Positions 51,401-61,042 of a stretch of 64,000 bases of DNA are shown here, piece after piece. A program made the translations under genes and the position numbers. The stretch is from Onthophagus taurus. Its lineage: Eukaryota; Arthropoda; Insecta; Coleoptera; Scarabaeidae. The notes below the pieces were generated by a model. It saw nothing but the letters and a program-made list of their open reading frames with translations, was not told the origin of the DNA and did no database searches. The first letter of the stretch is position 1; every line of letters begins with the position of its first letter. The stretch is taken from NCBI RefSeq assembly GCF_036711975.1, contig NC_091976.1, positions 10,044,001 through 10,108,000 on the forward strand, read 5' to 3'.

Positions 51401-51510
51401 GCCGGCCGAATACCGAATACAATGGCTGCTTCGGCCGAAGGCCGAATATTTTATAAAGAGGCCGAATCGGCCGAATACCGAAGCAAGACCGAAGCTTCGG
51501 AACATCCCTA
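48488..51510 (-). mobile_element. Complete hAT transposon nested in the polymerase gene
   Basis: 3023 bp. ATCTAATT flanks both sides (48480-48487 and 51511-51518), the 8-bp duplication of hAT. TIRs start TAGAGATGGACCGAAGC and TAGGGATGTTCCGAAGC. Both ends carry many GGCCGAATA/CCGAATATTCGG subterminal repeats, probable transposase binding sites. The transposase is uninterrupted. 48625-49151 and 51033-51380 are non-coding. Confidence 0.95.
49152..51032 (-). CDS. hAT transposase (ZBED type), intact
   Basis: 626 residues. An N-terminal BED zinc finger (CKLCQQEISRGGTGKYASTT then HVKRKH) binds DNA. The RNase H-like core has VTSDIWTCSHTNESFISFTA and VIVRDNGANIVKACND with the first acidic residues, plus TTRWNSSFYML. 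The C-terminal dimerisation region reads FLSAPAASVYSERVFSEAGN and SRLLPRNAEKLLFIHHNL, where the Glu belongs to the catalytic set. No stop or shift was found, and length fits autonomous hAT elements. It may still be active or serve related MITEs. Confidence 0.93.
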   Translation of the reverse strand: MSDINKKSDVWTFFDKCEDLKFAKCKLCQQEISRGGTGKYASTTSMINHVKRKHAEEFEKRKRLLSESEQNKTNPENDLNIVQKKQETLTEFINKSKQWDINDKRSKKMHYAIGEMIALDNMPYLCVENTGFTRLMNKICPQYKVPRRKYFSETIIPDIYDRLVEAIKKKIDGVQYLSVTSDIWTCSHTNESFISFTAHWLNTNFGFNHVLLNCKHFPESHTAENIKQMFLDMLQMWNLDISQVHVIVRDNGANIVKACNDAKLVGVPCFIHTLQLVIIHAIKTQRSIVDLIAVCRKIVGHFNHSPAACSKLKDIQTELNVDHKKLVQDVTTRWNSSFYMLQRILEQKRVLNIYAADNDIVTLNTNQWSLIQRLLDLLEPFEEITKVMSSNVAFISEVIPTITTLKVYLSKEDENLFHGVGTMKNCIYDEINRRFDSLLNNKFYIIATILDPRFKMTFFESNKIDYFKYILTSEYSQSESEPIINENYTPETKIRRLDDTISNETNKSKLWQCFDEIVSSRDSLPKPSENIKVKSIDEELNLYLNMDKLIRTDDPLVWWKAWKTTFPILTEIARKFLSAPAASVYSERVFSEAGNIYDQTRSRLLPRNAEKLLFIHHNLHKVNFEY

Positions 51511-54500
51511 ATCTAATTACATCGATCTACCATCGCAAATAAAAGCAAAGCGTGCTGTGATAAATATACAAAACGCGGATGATGCATGTTTTGCATGGGC
51601 TGTAACATCCGCACTACATGAACCGAACGGTTTACCACAGAGGACATCTTCGTATCCGAATTACCTAGACTGCGGCTTAGACTATTCAAATATTGTTTTT
51701 CCAGTTAAATTACGAGATATACCTGTATTTGAAAAGCAGAACAAACTATCTATTAATGTATATGGAATAAATGAGTATTTTAAAGACGGTGTTATGAATT
51801 ATGACATAATTACAATGTATATATGTCGACAAAAAGAAGAAAGACATATAAATTTATTATTGGTTACAAATGATTCCGGGAATAGTCACTATTGTTGGAT
51901 AAAAAATCTGTCTCGATTACTATCATCGCAAGCATCGCAGAATGGTCATGAAAAGTATATTTGCGACGGATGCTTGGTATTCTTTACGTCAGAAAATAAA
52001 CTTATCCGTCATCAAAGTGACGATTGCAGCAAGGTAAGGGCAATTTTACCAACAACAAATTTGAAAATAAATAAATATGGAAATGAAGAAAAAGAAAATA
52101 TACTACAGTTCGAAAATTTTGAACGACAATTAAAAATATCGTTCGTGGTGTATGCAGATTTTGAAGCATTACAGAAACCGATCGCCGATGCGGAAGCAAC
52201 AGAACTTAAAGATGATAATTCATACTCCGTCAAATGTTTCAAACACGAACCTTATGCATTTGCATATTATATAAAATATTCATATGACGAATCATTGTCG
52301 AAGTTTGAAATATATCGCGGATGTAATGCTGCTCAAATTTTCATGAGCAAGTTGGAACATGACGTTCTGAATATATACAAAAATTATTTAAGCCAACCAA
52401 AAGAAATGCTCCCATTACCACCTATAGATAGATTAATACATGAGATGCAGGATATCTGTCACATTTGTTCGCACAAAATAAAAGAAGGTAATAAAGTGTG
52501 CGATCATGATCACCTAACTGGGTTGTATAGAGGACCCGCACATGCTGTATGTAACATCAATTATCAATTACCAAAGTTCATACCGATATTCTTTCACAAT
52601 CTTTCGAACTACGATTGTCATATGTTTGTGAAAGATATGGCATTAAAAGAAGAAGACGTGGACGTTATAGCACAGAATAAAGAAAAGTATATATCATTTT
52701 CGAAAAAAACTATCGTAGGAGAAAACATTGACAGCAAGGGAAAGCTAAGGCGGGTTCATATGAAATTGAGATTTGTGGATTCATTTAGGTTTATGGCTTT
52801 ATCGCTAGAGAAGTTGGGTTCATTTTTGGAAGACAACCAATGCGTTCAAATCAGAAAATATTTTAGGAACGAAGAACTGTTTCGACTTATACGTCAGAAA
52901 GGAGTTTTCCGTATTCCTTTGTGGATTCATTCGAAAAGCTGAATCTTACCGCTCTGCCAGATCGAAGTAGTTTTTACAATACTTTATGCGACGATAGTAT
53001 AACCGAAGAAAATTATTGTCGTGCACAAACAATGTGGAACTTATTTAACTGTCGCACTTTAGGCGAATATAGCGACATTTATTTAACGTCTGACGTTTTA
53101 CTTTTGGCGGACGTATTTGAGAATTTCCGAACCATCTCGATGAAGTATTACTCTTTAGATCCATGTCATTACTTCACAGCGCCGGGCTTCGGTTGGGATG
53201 CATTATTACGAATGACAGGGGTAAAATTAGAATTATTAACGGACATAGACATGTTACACTTCTTTAAAAATGGTATTCGCGGTGGATTAAGTATGTGCAC
53301 TAAACGCAGTGCGAAGGCTAACAATAAATTAATGATGGAATTTGATGAAACCAAAGACCCATCTTATATTTTGTATCTCGACGCTACGAATTTGTATGGA
53401 CACGCAATGAGACGAAAATTACCGACGGGGGGATTTCGATAGCTATCAGATGAAGAGATTCAAAAGTTAGATATTTACAATACGGAAGACGATTCCGAAA
53501 AGGGTTACGTGTTCGAGGTAGATTTAGAGTATCCGGAAGCAATACATGATGAACACAACGATTTGCCATTTTGTCCAGAACGGATTGTACCCCCAGGTTC
53601 AAAAAATGCAAAGTTAATAGCAAATTTGGAAAATAAAATAAAATACATCATTCATTACGTGAATCTAAAGCAGTGTATCAAGTTCGGATTGAAACTAACG
53701 AAGATTTACAGAGTATTAGAATTTAAACAATCCAACTGGATGCGGAGCTACATCGATTTCAATTCCGATAAACGTGCGAAAGCTAAGAATGAATTTGAAA
53801 AAAATCATTACAAAGCAATGAATAACATCGTATACGGTAAGACAATGGAAAATGTGGAAAAGCGAGTGGATATAAGACTAGTTACCCACTGGGAATATCG
53901 TCATAAGAAACCGGGCGTGGAAGCCCTAATAGCTAAACCAAATTTTAAATCTTCGAAAATATTTGGCGATAATTTGATAGCCGTTCAATTGAACGTCGCG
54001 GAAGTTCGTTATTGCAAACCGCTGTATGTGGGTTTCAGTATATTAGAGCTTTCGAAAACCGTAATGTACAGCTTCTTCTATGATTACTTAAAAGTTAAAT
54101 ATGGAAATAACATAACACTTTTATACACCGATACTGACTCCCTAATCCTAGAAATTACTACTCCCAATGTATATGAGGATATAAAAGAAAATATTGAATT
54201 TTTTGACACGTCCAATTATCCGTTAGAGAATATACACAATATACCTCGCGGTCGATCTGTGTTGGGAAGAATGAAAGATGAATATCCAAACAGGTACATA
54301 ACGTCATTTGTTGGAACAGGAGCTAAGGCGTACTGCATCACCTTGTTGAATGATAATGTAAAAAAGGCTAAAGGAGTGAAGAAATATGTTATAGATAAAC
54401 ATTTAAGCGTGACCGACTATAAACGTGCGGTTGAATGTGGCGGATCGATTCATAAAAAAATGTACATTTTTAAGTCAGAATTTCATACTATGTATACCAA

Positions 54501-54742
54501 ATTAAAGAATAAAATTGCTCTTTCATCGTGCGATGATAAACGATACATATTACCGAACGGATGTAATACTTTGGCGTGGGGTCATTGGTTGATAAAAAGA
54601 TTGAATGCGAATAAATGAATTTAATTTTAGAAAAAATTGTAAAGAATAATAATAATAATAATAATGTATTTGTAATGTTCGATTGTTAATAAAGTCTTGT
54701 GAACTTTGATATAGGTCTTTATATATATACGACATATACGTT

Positions 54743-55667
54743 CTAAAGAACGTTAGTTTTTGAGATCCAAGAATTATGAGACGGACCTAATCCTAACCAT
54801 TTCACAAACACTTGATTTCCTTTTCGCCGTAGCACTTTTTCCACCAAGTAGACGTCAGGATATTTAACTTTTTGTAATTCCTCTCGATAAAAACCACCCA
54901 TAATTTTTTCATTGGATGCATCTTTGAGCAGATATGTTGTTGGGAAAGTATTACGAACAGAATGTATTGTAAACACTTCGTTAGACCAATTGGGAGTATA
55001 GTTTTTGGTTAAGACGTGTCGATGCTTGCTCACTCTGACGTGATCACCGACATTAAATTTTTTGGTATAAGGATCGGCAATTTTTATGTAATTATAAACA
55101 GTTTTTAACAGTGTCGGTGCGTTTCTGTTATTTACCTCGCTAGGTTTCATTCCTATCGTCCTGTGAACTTGGTTGTTATAATCCAGAATTAATTTGGGAA
55201 GCAATTCCAACCAACGATAGTTACCTTGCATACTAAATTCTTTCCACATTTTTTCTTTTATTGTTCTATTAAACCGTTCAACAATAGAACTCTTTAAATT
55301 GGAAAATGAACTGTAGTGATTGATGTGATATCGTGACATGAGCTTTTTAAAATCCTCATTGTAAAATTCTTTTCCGTTATCCGTTTGCAGATTCTTCGGT
55401 ATGTTTTTTCGCTTTTTCGATAGAATTGTTTCCATAGCTCTCTTTTTTAGTGGTACAGCCCATTCATACTTTGAGAAAGCATTAATAACTGTTAGAATAT
55501 ATTTAAAATTACCATTTGCTTTTGAATAAGGTATCATCTCCACTAAATCAGCTTGAAATAAGTCCGTTAAACCCGTTAAGTCCGTTTATAATAACACGTC
55601 TGCGTTTATACTTTTTCCTCACGGACGCGTGCAACTCGTTTACGACGGACCTTTTAATATCGCTCAT
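54743..55667 (-). pseudogene. Polinton 2 integrase, one small frameshift
   Basis: Start ATG at 55667 overlaps the stop of the preceding ORF (ATGA). A short duplication of AACGG words near 55565-55585 shifts the frame before DLFQADLVEM, the first catalytic Asp. From 55543 the frame is open: LQTDNGKEFYNEDF (Asp), SSIVERFNRTIKEKMW (Glu) and a chromodomain-like end (LVEKVLRRKGNQVFVKWLG, HNSW). It integrates the element in the family model. Tail to tail with the polymerase, as in Polinton 1. Confidence 0.85.
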
Positions 55668-56089
55668 TTTCTGGATATTTCAATGAGCAGTTCTACCATA
55701 AATGGTTTCTTGAGTAAAGTGGTCTTCGTTGTGGGTTTGCAAACTATTTTATCTCCAAAGGAGAGAACATTTAACTTTTTATTTGGATCGAAGATACTCC
55801 CGTTAATAATCATTTCAACGTCTCCTTCAAATCGGTATTTCACTATTTCACCAATATATAAAAAGTTTATATATTTACTTACGTAACCTAAATTTTGAAT
55901 AATGTAATAATTATCCGTTGTATCCGTAGTTCCATCTCCGCTAAACGTAAGTATTGTTGGTTGTTTGAAATATGGTTGTAAGTTTTCACGTTTATTAAAA
56001 TGAGCAGCAATGTTGTGTCCGTGTACGTGTTTACCAAACTTATCGATCGTCATACTAGACGAATGTTTTCCGAACTTGCTTAAACTCAT
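55664..56089 (-). CDS. Conserved Polinton protein, 141 aa, unknown
   Basis: Homologue of 26615-27022: MSLSKFGKHSSSMTIDKFGK, HVHGHNIAAHF, TILTFSGDGT and FMVELLIE. Intact. Same position and same overlap with integrase as in Polinton 1. Confidence 0.7.
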   Translation of the reverse strand: MSLSKFGKHSSSMTIDKFGKHVHGHNIAAHFNKRENLQPYFKQPTILTFSGDGTTDTTDNYYIIQNLGYVSKYINFLYIGEIVKYRFEGDVEMIINGSIFDPNKKLNVLSFGDKIVCKPTTKTTLLKKPFMVELLIEISRK

Positions 56090-56158
56090 CTGCTCTAGTT
56101 CACAAACGTCGGTGTTTTAAAACAAAAAATGTGAGAGTCGTATATTTATGATAATATT

Positions 56159-57322
56159 TTAACGTATAATCTCGGCCTCTGTTAGCTCCGATATTATTGA
56201 TGATATTTCATTGACATGTGCAGAATGACCTGCAGTTTGCGAGGCCATCAACAAACGCAGTCTGTCGACAAGTTCGTTGGGATCGTCCCAATACTCGTAT
56301 TCGATAAGAGCCCCAGGAACGACTTGTTTTTGTAATGCACCACCGACTTTTTTCTTCGGATTCGGCCAGTATTTAGCCCAATGCACCTTGGGTTTGTTAC
56401 CTTCAACGATAGGCTTAATAATATTCTGAAATTTCTCACTTTCGTCCTCAGTAGTCATACCCGCCTCTGGAATGTAATTAATGTACGGAGCATTTGAACG
56501 TAGTAAGATATCTTTGTAGTTGCGCATGTCCTGAATTGTAAATTTGCCTGGTTCGTTTTTAAATAGTAAATCGTATAAACCAACGGTTCCCGTGTATTTG
56601 AAATTTCCAACGTGAATATCCTGATCCTCAAAGTGTACAGGGCTGATTCCAATGTAGAAACCTTCGGGAGTTTCGCGAACACCGTATAAACGATCATAAT
56701 CATCTTTTAAATCTGTTGTTAAACCAACAATATACGTTCTGGGCAAAGGATGAAACTGACTCAAAGCGGCTTGTACCTCTGGGGACTTCAATCTTTCTTC
56801 TATTTCATCTTTAAGTCGTTCTATTCGATTATGTACGTCCGAAATAAGAGCTCCGGTATCCTCGCTAGAATCGAGGAGTTCTTCTTCTTCGCCCGGCGGA
56901 ACTTCATATACTTCTTCTTCTGCATGAGCTAATGGGTCAAGAGGAGAAGACGTGGGAGAAGATACCAACCTTTTTTCAGGAGTCGATGTAGTAAATTTTC
57001 GTCGTTGTTCTTTTAATGGAACTTTCGGTTTTCGAATAAAATATTCGGTCTCGGTTTTAGCTGGTACGTCAGAAATATCCGGCGAGTAACGTTGCATCTT
57101 AGATATCAACTTTTCTTCTTTTGGAGATAGACTTCGTTTTGGAATGGATAGTAAAGGCGCAGTGTCAAGTTTTGCGACAATATCCTGTAATGGCCTTGCG
57201 ATGGGTGCATATGCGGTTTCCGACCGAATCCTTGACTCCTCTAAGTCTTCTTTTAAAGAACGAATTTTGTCTCTCACGACTTCTCGTGCCGCGATAAGTT
57301 CTGCAGCTATCGTCTTGTTCAT
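56159..57322 (-). CDS. Conserved Polinton protein, 387 aa (DUF8207-like C-terminus)
   Basis: Homologue of 27069-28229. It has a coiled-coil N-terminus (AAREVVRDKIRSLKEDLEES), an acidic linker (EEEVYEVPPGEEEELLDSSE) and a conserved C-terminus (GLYDLLFKNEPGKFTIQDMR, NYKDILLRSN, YEYWDDPNELVDRLRLLMAS, GHSAHVNEISSII). Intact although neighbouring genes are broken. Function unknown. Confidence 0.75.
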   Translation of the reverse strand: MNKTIAAELIAAREVVRDKIRSLKEDLEESRIRSETAYAPIARPLQDIVAKLDTAPLLSIPKRSLSPKEEKLISKMQRYSPDISDVPAKTETEYFIRKPKVPLKEQRRKFTTSTPEKRLVSSPTSSPLDPLAHAEEEVYEVPPGEEEELLDSSEDTGALISDVHNRIERLKDEIEERLKSPEVQAALSQFHPLPRTYIVGLTTDLKDDYDRLYGVRETPEGFYIGISPVHFEDQDIHVGNFKYTGTVGLYDLLFKNEPGKFTIQDMRNYKDILLRSNAPYINYIPEAGMTTEDESEKFQNIIKPIVEGNKPKVHWAKYWPNPKKKVGGALQKQVVPGALIEYEYWDDPNELVDRLRLLMASQTAGHSAHVNEISSIISELTEAEIIR

Positions 57323-57373
57323 TGTATGATGTATGTGAAGTTACTACGAACTGTACAGCTGAAGTCGTTAGTT

Positions 57374-58078
57374 TTAAACTTCAATGAATTTATCAAAACA
57401 CTTACGGTAACGTCCCTTAGATACACTACAATCTAAATCAATAACTAGGATGCCGTGTCTATTCTCCCAACAAGCATCGCTAATTTCCTTTAGCCGATGA
57501 AACTCCATATCGCTCATTATGTGATCTTCAAATACGTGTTTTAAATTTGTTAAGTCTTGTTTAAATAACACCAAAAAGTTACAATTATCGCGAACTAATT
57601 GTTTTGGAATTGCACTATAACTTTGACAAATTAGAAAACAATCAATGTTTTTATGCCGACCATACGAAAAAAATTCCTTCATGACATTTTGACCTGTACA
57701 GGAAACATCGTCAAATACGACTACCGAATATTCTTTCGCATCTTCCGGTCGAATGAACTCGTCTATATTAGAAAATTCATAGTAACCGCAATCTTTTATA
57801 GGTTTAATTAAACGTCTTAAAAAATCGTACTTATTTTGGTATAACGAATTAGAGCATAAGTACAAGTTTAGGAAGCGCAACCCATTACGTGCAACTAAAA
57901 GCGATAACATAGCATTTGTTTTTCCGACACCTGAGGGTCCTACAATTAAACCTCGCTTACATTTTCCACCAAATAAATTGCTGTGTCTTGTAAAGTGTTC
58001 TTCGACCGAACCATTACTAAAATTTACTATAGCCAGTGTTAGAAGTTGCGGTAAACACTTTAATTTCTCGTCGATCAT
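57374..58078 (-). CDS. Polinton 2 packaging ATPase (FtsK/HerA type), intact
   Basis: 234 residues. Walker A is RGLIVGPSGVGKTNAML (about residue 45). Walker B is KEYSVVVFDDVSC (about residue 130). Also present are YGRHKNIDCFLICQSYSAIP and RDNCNFLVLFKQDLTNLKHV, the sensor-like region, and GILVIDLDCSVSKGRYRKCF. It would pump the genome into capsids, but this element has lost its capsid genes. It is the reference that shows the truncation of the Polinton 1 ATPase. Confidence 0.88.
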   Translation of the reverse strand: MIDEKLKCLPQLLTLAIVNFSNGSVEEHFTRHSNLFGGKCKRGLIVGPSGVGKTNAMLSLLVARNGLRFLNLYLCSNSLYQNKYDFLRRLIKPIKDCGYYEFSNIDEFIRPEDAKEYSVVVFDDVSCTGQNVMKEFFSYGRHKNIDCFLICQSYSAIPKQLVRDNCNFLVLFKQDLTNLKHVFEDHIMSDMEFHRLKEISDACWENRHGILVIDLDCSVSKGRYRKCFDKFIEV

Positions 58079-58138
58079 GATTCTCGTACTAAATGAATTA
58101 TAACATTAACAGGATAAGACTGAATGAAAATATAGCAA

Positions 58139-58257
58139 AAGAAACTATATATACATATATTTAAGAATAATAATAATAATAATAATAATAAGTATAACAC
58201 CTTAACCATTTAACCTAACATAACCTAACCTAACCTAAGGAAGAGGAGGAAAAATGG
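58139..58257. repeat. (AAT)n microsatellite and CCTAA-type repeats at the Polinton 2 break
   Basis: (AAT)n at about 58165-58191, then four to five imperfect AACCT units (58205-58238). AACCT/TTAGG is the arthropod telomere unit, but the run is too short to be a telomere. It lies exactly where Polinton 2 stops. Confidence 0.6.
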
Positions 58258-58576
58258 TTACCACTCCTCCTCCTCTTCCTGCTCATCCCGCACTTCATAC
58301 AGGGGCGGAGGCGCTGCAGGTGTCGGTGTCGGAGGTTCTATCCCAGTCGAACAATGGTGTATGTGCATGTTTTGAACATGCACCTGCCCTCTCACCACTG
58401 CCGACTCTGAGACAATACTGTTTACCTAAGAAGATTATGAAATTAAAAACGTGCAAAAAAGATTATAGATATAGCCTACCAGCTGAAACAGGGTATCTAC
58501 TTTTACCTCCAATGACGCAACTCTTCGCTCCAACGTGAGCACCCTCCCGAAGTTGTTGCTACCGGACATCTTTTAG
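58258..58576 (-). CDS. Small coiled-coil protein, two exons, 85 aa, unknown
   Basis: Exon A is 58480-58569 from ATG, with a good acceptor (CTTCCCTTCCTAG) ending at 58577. Intron 58426-58479 (54 bases, GTAGGC...TTCTTAG, phase 0). Exon B is 58258-58425. Only the spliced product gives an unbroken heptad series: Val10, Leu13, Val17, Leu20, Val24, Leu27, Val31 and Ile34 at a/d positions, crossing the splice junction after residue 30. This strongly supports the exon model. A Pro-rich segment (PPTPTPAAPPPLYEV) and acidic end (DEQEEEEEW) follow. It looks like an oligomerisation peptide with a flexible acidic tail. No family recognised. Confidence 0.6.
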
Positions 58577-60310
58577 CTAGGAAGGGAAGTTATTAGTATG
58601 TAAAGAAGACAAAATGAATTCTGCTTTTTTCATTTCAACGGTTAATGTTGCAACGGTGATGTCGAGTGACGTTGTTAAAGAGTGGTTAGAACTCGACGCC
58701 AGCCCTTCCCTAAACTGTGCAAGTTCTCTCAAAGAGGTCTGCAATTGAAGTACCTTTGCATTGTCTTTATAAAAATTTTAATACAAAATATTAATTTCGG
58801 TCAAAATCTCCTCTTTGGTTGTTTCTACTGCTGCACACATTGCATTTGAAAAAAGGCTGGCAGGTACATCGGAAATGACTGAAGTAGCGGGAATTGTGTC
58901 CACCCTTAAGATTTGTACTTTCGGGCTTAATGAGGGAATTTCGATGGTAGGAATGTTTATGTTAGTAGGGGGAGTGAGAATCGACAAAGCTTTAGAAGAA
59001 GAAGCCTTAGAAACAAAAGCTGCATTAATAGCTTTAAGGTATGTCCGGTTTTCGGTGCAGTGTTGGGATACCGCCATTAAAGAAAGAGAGTCGTTGGACT
59101 CATCGCCGCTAGCCACTTCCGAGTGTGTCACTTCAACCTTTGACAGAGTCGCAGGTTCAACTGACACACGCTTGGGTTTGGTACTTCGCGAACGAGCACG
59201 GGTCTCCCGTCGAAGCTCTCTATACTTATCTGGCGGTAACCACACACCTGCACCCTTCTTCCGGTGTTCACGGTTCCCCGACTTTCGAAGAAGTGAAAGT
59301 GAAAGGTGTTTCACATTCTTATCGTCGACTTTCGAGGAACCTACGATGTTTGGAAGCGCCGTAGCTTGCTGCACATTAGATTCAACGTTTGGATCCATCG
59401 GCTGCTCATTAGGCTGCACGTTTGGATCCATCGGCTGCTCATTAGGCTGCACGTTTGGATCCAGAGCCTTCTCAACAGTCGACATGTTCAACAGGTTTAT
59501 GTCAAAACTGTTTAACAGAAAGGATTCCTGGCTGGCGAAACCCGGAGCAGTTAAATCAATTTGACTAAAACCGTCTTGAGACATCTTGATAAGAAAAGAA
59601 AATTAATTAATTTTATTTTAATAAAAAAAAACATGTATACTCACATCGCTTGATGAAAAATACAGTTGCACGTTAAAATCTAACTCCAGAGGGTGCTTGT
59701 CAACAAAGTGCTGAATGATAGGATATGAATGATAAAACGTTCGAAAAAATAAAGTTATGCTTACCAATAAAAGTTAACTTGAAAAATAGAAGGAGCTATA
59801 GGAATGAAAAACACAAGATTAAAAACAATATATGCCAAGAAAGGAGACTATACTTACCAGAAAAAAAGTTGCTGAAATTACGAAGTTAAAAACTGATCGG
59901 TCTAATCGAACTGATCAGCAGTAAGCTCCTGTAGGAATTGGGAAAAAATATCAATTTAACATAACAAACAAATAAACAAGTTGTACTCACAAAAACAAAG
60001 TAGAACGAGCTGTTATGATGAAATAAAGCAAGAATATATTATATAAACATGGAAATAGAAAAGGTTACTTACCAAATAAAACACGTCAGCAAAAAAAGAG
60101 AAAGCTGAATGAGCAAGGATATCTAGGAGTGGAAAAAAACAATTTTAAATATTATATAAACATGCAAAACAAATATAGTTTTACTCACCAAAAAAGAGAA
60201 AGTTGTAGAAAGAGCTGTAGTGATGGAGAGAAAATGAACGTTATATAAACTTGATAATAAAGAAGGTTGTACTTACCAAAAAACTGAAGAACACAAACAC
60301 TTAAGTGACT
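58577..60310 (-). CDS. Unknown gene with seven leader micro-exons and an acidic/Ser-rich ORF
   Basis: The main ORF (58778-59584) codes for 268 residues: SQDGFSQIDLTAPGFASQES, three DPNVQPNEQPM-type repeats (about residues 40-65), a basic motif (GVWLPPDKYRELRRETRARS) and Ser/Pro-rich sequence. After its TAA the same frame stays open for 66 codons (KVLQLQTSLRELAQFREGL) to 58577. Upstream, exons at 60277-60310, 60189-60214, 60073-60122, 59991-60009, 59858-59928, 59765-59795 and 59645-59710 are separated by introns of 62, 66, 63, 62, 62, 54 and 60 bases, all GTRAGY...AG. The leader appears non-coding because stops occur in the joined frame. Function unknown. Confidence 0.55.
59585..60276 (-). other. 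Array of seven short introns and micro-exons
   Basis: Donors GTAAGT/GTGAGT/GTAAGC at 60276, 60188, 60072, 59990, 59857, 59764 and 59644; acceptors at 60215, 60123, 60010, 59929, 59796, 59711 and 59585. Introns 1-3 share GTTTATATAA at base 25-28. Exons 2, 4 and 6 all start CTC-x-TTCTA. Both facts point to tandem duplication of an exon-intron unit. Confidence 0.65.
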
Positions 60311-60332
60311 TTCAAAGGCTGGGAGGTGCCTT

Positions 60333-60338
60333 CTTATA
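60333..60338 (-). promoter_or_regulatory. TATA box with C-rich upstream region
   Basis: Minus strand reads CTATAAGAAGG about 28 bases before the proposed first exon. Upstream (60345-60420) lie several CCACGCCCC/CCCCACCCC words that resemble Sp1/KLF sites. Confidence 0.5.
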
Positions 60339-60430
60339 GTAGAGTAATGATGGGGGGGCGTGGGGTGGGGCGTGGCAAGGGGGAGGAGTGGGGAATGGGC
60401 GGAGTTAGAGTGGGGGTACTTTTTTTCTGG

Positions 60431-61042
60431 CTCAACTTTCCTGGCAACTGGGGGGGGATTTTAGATTTCCCCCACTCCCATCCCCACTCTTCCATCTCCA
60501 CTTTGGGAGGAGCCTGAGGAGAAGCATGGGAGGAGCATAGGAGGAACTTCAATAAACAATCCTTTTCCCTTTTTCTTTTTTTCTTCCTTTTTTCTTCTTT
60601 TTTTCCCCTTTCTTTCTTCCTTTTCCAATTTACAACCCAAGTCATACCAACCCAACCCAATGTATACATACCATGTATTCATTTAGATTAACTATTTTTT
60701 CTTTTAAATTAAAACAACTTTTTACACTTTTTACAATCTTTTATTATTATTATTAATTTACAATCTATAGGTGGGATTCCTATGGTGCGTCTGACGCAAG
60801 CGGCGATCGCAGTGCGTCTGACGCAGTGTACTGCTTTAATATTATTTTATGTACTAATTTCCTATGTAGCGTCAGCGGCTTGCGGCGATTTTGTTGAACG
60901 CAAAGCCGTGCGGCTATACCCCTCGAAGAGCAGTATAGACGCAGCCGTTAGTCAAGTCTAAAAAAAAAACCTGTGCAGATTGAAAACTGCTGTGGTGATA
61001 TCAAAACGAAAAATTTTATTTAAATTTTATTTAAAACGAAAA
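60431..61042. other. Pyrimidine-rich and repeat-bearing spacer
   Basis: A 70-base C/T tract (60557-60635), AT microsatellite (60730-60750), and two copies of GTGCGTCTGACGCA (60785-60798 and 60812-60825), each nearly palindromic. The latter may be subterminal motifs of the Harbinger element, but no inverted partner is present before the window end. Confidence 0.5.

Larger units (their letters stand above)
47796..54618 (+). pseudogene. Polymerase B of Polinton 2, interrupted by a hAT element
   Basis: Exon 1 (47796-48351) has CEDCGKSFTRVNNLKRHQ and a second finger. A 64-base phase-1 intron (48352-48415) follows. Exon 2 begins WTLMQILYMEL, is split after 24 codons by the hAT insertion, and resumes at 51519. 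All replication motifs remain: VVYADFEAL, FHNLSNYDCHMF, CDHDHLTGLYRGPAH, LYLDATNLYGHAM, NNIVYGKTMEN and LLYTDTDSLIL. Further damage is a one-base loss near 52904 and a Trp codon turned to TAG at 53440-53442. It matches copy 1 throughout and shows that the ancestral gene had no shift at the A-run. Confidence 0.88.
47031..58138 (+). mobile_element. Polinton/Maverick element 2, right half missing
   Basis: Same gene order as Polinton 1 from the polymerase to the ATPase, but protein sequences differ widely, so it is another lineage. After the ATPase start (58078) no capsid, protease or TIR follows; the sequence passes into microsatellite and an unrelated gene. It holds a nested hAT element (48488-51510). 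Confidence 0.85.

Noticed and set aside
58205..58240. A telomere or telomeric end
   Set aside because: Only four to five imperfect AACCT units, with genes on both sides.
58815..59564. Plus-strand 249-residue protein opposite the micro-exon gene
   Set aside because: The splice array, TATA box and coiled-coil exon all support the minus strand; no plus-strand promoter or motif was seen.
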